Of a DNA stretch of 8,278 nucleotides, positions 6,890 through 8,278 are shown piece by piece; positions within the stretch are counted from its first letter, which is position 1, and each line of letters opens with the position of its first letter. The stretch lies in assembly GCA_950075905.1 (NCBI GenBank), contig CATMVR010000195.1, forward strand, positions 1 through 8,278. Direction: 5' to 3'. The notes beneath the pieces are model-generated. The model made no database searches, was not told where the DNA came from, and was given only the letters and a program-made list of their open reading frames with translations. A program made the translations under genes and the position numbers. The stretch comes from an uncultured Persicitalea sp. (lineage in GTDB: Bacteria > Bacteroidota > Bacteroidia > Cytophagales > Spirosomataceae).

Positions 6890-6921
6890 TTTGGTTGACT
6901 ATGGCCGAGCGAATAGGTTTG
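6890..6921 (+). promoter_or_regulatory. Near-consensus Bacteroidota promoter of the beta-barrel gene
   Basis: The -33 element TTTG (6890-6893) is followed after 20 bp by TAGGTTTG (6914-6921), an exact TAnnTTTG -7 box. The predicted transcript start near 6926-6930 leaves a leader of about 25 nt before the ATG at 6952. It follows the sulfatase terminator, so the barrel gene is expected to be its own transcription unit. Confidence 0.75.
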
Positions 6922-6951
6922 CAACTGTCAACACAAAAATCCCGCTTTACT

Positions 6952-8278
6952 ATGAAAAAGTCACTCATTATGTTTCCTGTATTCGTTGCTATACTTTGCG
7001 CATCAATTTCAATTGGCCTAATGCCGATAGCTACCGCCCAAACCGCCGAAAAAGACACAACCGCGGCAAGCCTGAAAAGAAGAACATCTTTCGCTACATC
7101 TTATTTTGGGGCCGATGTGCTTACCCTTGCGGGAGGAAGCACGCAGTACCTGAATCAGGGTAATATAGAAGCTACCAACTTTGGAAGCCATAGCAATGCC
7201 CGTGTCTTACTCGGCGGAACCCACTTTTGGGGCCACGCCGATTTTTATGTAGCAATCCCTGTGGCGACGCTCAACCGGGTAGCTACGGCAGACTTACAGA
7301 AAGTAGCCTACACACAAGGCGTCGAAACGGGTTTTCGGGTATTTCCATGGGCGATGGAAACAGGGAAGATTCGCCCCTTTGTTGGGATGAGCTTCAAGGG
7401 CATGAGTTTCGCACAAGTCACCGACGATCCTGACAAAAATTACCGGAGCGTCCCCTATGTGGCCAAAATGCTTTTCCCCTACCAGGCCGGACTCACCTAT
7501 TCGGGGAAGCAGTTTCTGGTGCAGGCAGGCATACACTACCAACGAAAAACCGACTATCGGTACCCTCTATCGCGTACTGAATACGGCGACCTGAAACTCT
7601 CGCCCTGGTCGTTTAACCTTGGAATGAGCTACCTCATTAATACCAACGGCGGACTGGGCTCAGCGCGGGGCGCCAGGGTGGTCAAGAGTCGAATGGGCAA
7701 GCTCGCGGCGACAAACCGGCTGGATACCTGGTATGTAGGCATTGGGCCTTCGGGTACTTTCGAGATCAGCAAGTCAGAATACGTCAAAGACAAGCACCCC
7801 TACCTCCAACAGTCGAGCCCCGGTACGCTGGTCGCTGACATCGCCGCGGGCCGCTACTTTCATAAACTCGATATGAACCTAGGGGTTTCGTACCGAGGCT
7901 TGCGCTATGGGTCAAGTGGCTACAACACCTCACTCTCGTACCAGCGCCGATCCTACACGCTGGAAGGATATAAATTCCTGGGCGACTATCACGGCTTTGT
8001 ACCTTTTATTGGCCCTACCCTGGCGCTGGAAGACCTGAAATTCACGGATAGAAACGAGAATACAGCTACCCGCTACGGGCAAAAGAAGGTAGCGCTGGGT
8101 GTAATTTTCGGATGGGACATCCGTATCACGCGCAGCGAAACCTGGCTGCTACGCACCAACCTCCGCTACACTCCCAACCTCCACCTGAAAGCCGAAGGCA
8201 AGAAAGTTATGTTCGACCAGATGGAGTTCAACTTTATTCAATTCGTATGGTTTCCGAGCCGTAGTAAGGTCCTGAAAA
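6952..8278 (+). CDS. Outer-membrane beta-barrel protein, right end cut by window
   Basis: The frame opens at ATG 6952 and has no stop through 8278, giving at least 442 residues. A Sec signal peptide (MKKSLIMFPVFVAILC..., cut near A29 before QTAEKD) is followed by a mature part of alternating polar/aromatic strands rich in Tyr, Phe, Gly and Asn, the pattern of an outer-membrane beta-barrel. Examples are FWGHADFYVAIPVA (92-105), FLVQAGIHYQ (188-197), LDMNLGVSYRGLRYG (307-321) and VALGVIFGWDIRI (379-391). The last visible segment, FDQMEFNFIQFVWFP, looks like a terminal barrel strand, so little is probably missing. I see no TonB-plug, OmpA-like or SusD features, and no specific family can be named; ligand or transport role is unknown. 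The start is supported by the signal peptide and by the promoter 25-30 nt upstream. No Shine-Dalgarno is present. It is the only gene in the window preceded by a full -33/-7 promoter, which suggests fair expression. Confidence 0.85.
   Translation, partial: MKKSLIMFPVFVAILCASISIGLMPIATAQTAEKDTTAASLKRRTSFATSYFGADVLTLAGGSTQYLNQGNIEATNFGSHSNARVLLGGTHFWGHADFYVAIPVATLNRVATADLQKVAYTQGVETGFRVFPWAMETGKIRPFVGMSFKGMSFAQVTDDPDKNYRSVPYVAKMLFPYQAGLTYSGKQFLVQAGIHYQRKTDYRYPLSRTEYGDLKLSPWSFNLGMSYLINTNGGLGSARGARVVKSRMGKLAATNRLDTWYVGIGPSGTFEISKSEYVKDKHPYLQQSSPGTLVADIAAGRYFHKLDMNLGVSYRGLRYGSSGYNTSLSYQRRSYTLEGYKFLGDYHGFVPFIGPTLALEDLKFTDRNENTATRYGQKKVALGVIFGWDIRITRSETWLLRTNLRYTPNLHLKAEGKKVMFDQMEFNFIQFVWFPSRSKVLK

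Noticed and set aside
6800..6898. A 32-codon plus-strand frame (MEMTLSNIPKG...) before the barrel gene
   Set aside because: Too short, ends inside the -33 region of the barrel promoter, and has no promoter or ribosome-binding feature of its own.
6622..6924. A 100-codon minus-strand frame across the sulfatase terminator and the barrel promoter
   Set aside because: It runs through a perfect terminator hairpin and a consensus promoter, and its sequence is not protein-like.
6831..7163. A plus-strand frame of 110 codons overlapping the barrel gene start
   Set aside because: It is out of frame with the barrel gene, which has a signal peptide and is open for more than 1.3 kb; the overlap is a shadow.
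1..8278. CRISPR array, tRNA/rRNA, insertion sequence, attachment site or defence/toxin-antitoxin cassette
   Set aside because: No regularly spaced repeats, no transposase or nuclease motifs, no RNA gene signatures, and no terminal inverted repeats were seen on reading both strands.

Overview
The window reads as chromosomal DNA of a member of the Bacteroidota, most likely an aerobic Cytophagales-type organism (Spirosoma/Dyadobacter-like; genus is a guess). Three things point this way. The starts lack Shine-Dalgarno sequences. Bacteroidota -7 elements (TAnnTTTG) lie upstream of several genes, one with a well-placed -33 TTTG. One protein fuses a 7TMR-DISM sensor to a LytTR DNA-binding domain, an architecture typical of this phylum.

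Layout, left to right. (1) The C-terminal end of a TolB/PD40-type beta-propeller protein enters from the left edge and stops at 407. (2) Convergent to it on the minus strand is an integral-membrane sterol desaturase/fatty acid hydroxylase family gene (1640 to 526). It carries an apparent 1-base frameshift near codon 24: the first 24 residues and the remaining 347 lie in different frames. (3) A 269-bp divergent intergenic region has a -7-like element on each strand. (4) An alpha/beta hydrolase with a lipoprotein-like signal sequence follows (1910-2839). (5) Next is the membrane-bound 7TM-LytTR regulator (2964-4625, apparently TTG-started), behind an AT-rich leader with a 12-bp direct repeat and a C8T6 tract. 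(6) A roughly 320-bp spacer holds a strong imperfect hairpin and an unexplained coding-like minus-strand reading frame. (7) A secreted S1-family sulfatase occupies 4944-6662 and is followed by a textbook terminator. (8) A near-consensus promoter then drives an outer-membrane beta-barrel protein that begins at 6952 and is still open at the right edge.

The genes look like separate transcription units rather than one operon: spacings are large, orientation changes, and promoters or hairpins sit between units. Most products are envelope proteins (inner-membrane hydroxylase, exported hydrolase, inner-membrane sensor, periplasmic or exported sulfatase, outer-membrane barrel), but nothing in the sequence ties them into one pathway. 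There is no SusC/SusD pair, sulfatase maturase, transposase, tRNA, rRNA or CRISPR array. I do not see a convincing new system. The best second looks are the frameshifted hydroxylase, the unusual start region of the 7TM-LytTR gene, and the 4.63-4.94 kb spacer.
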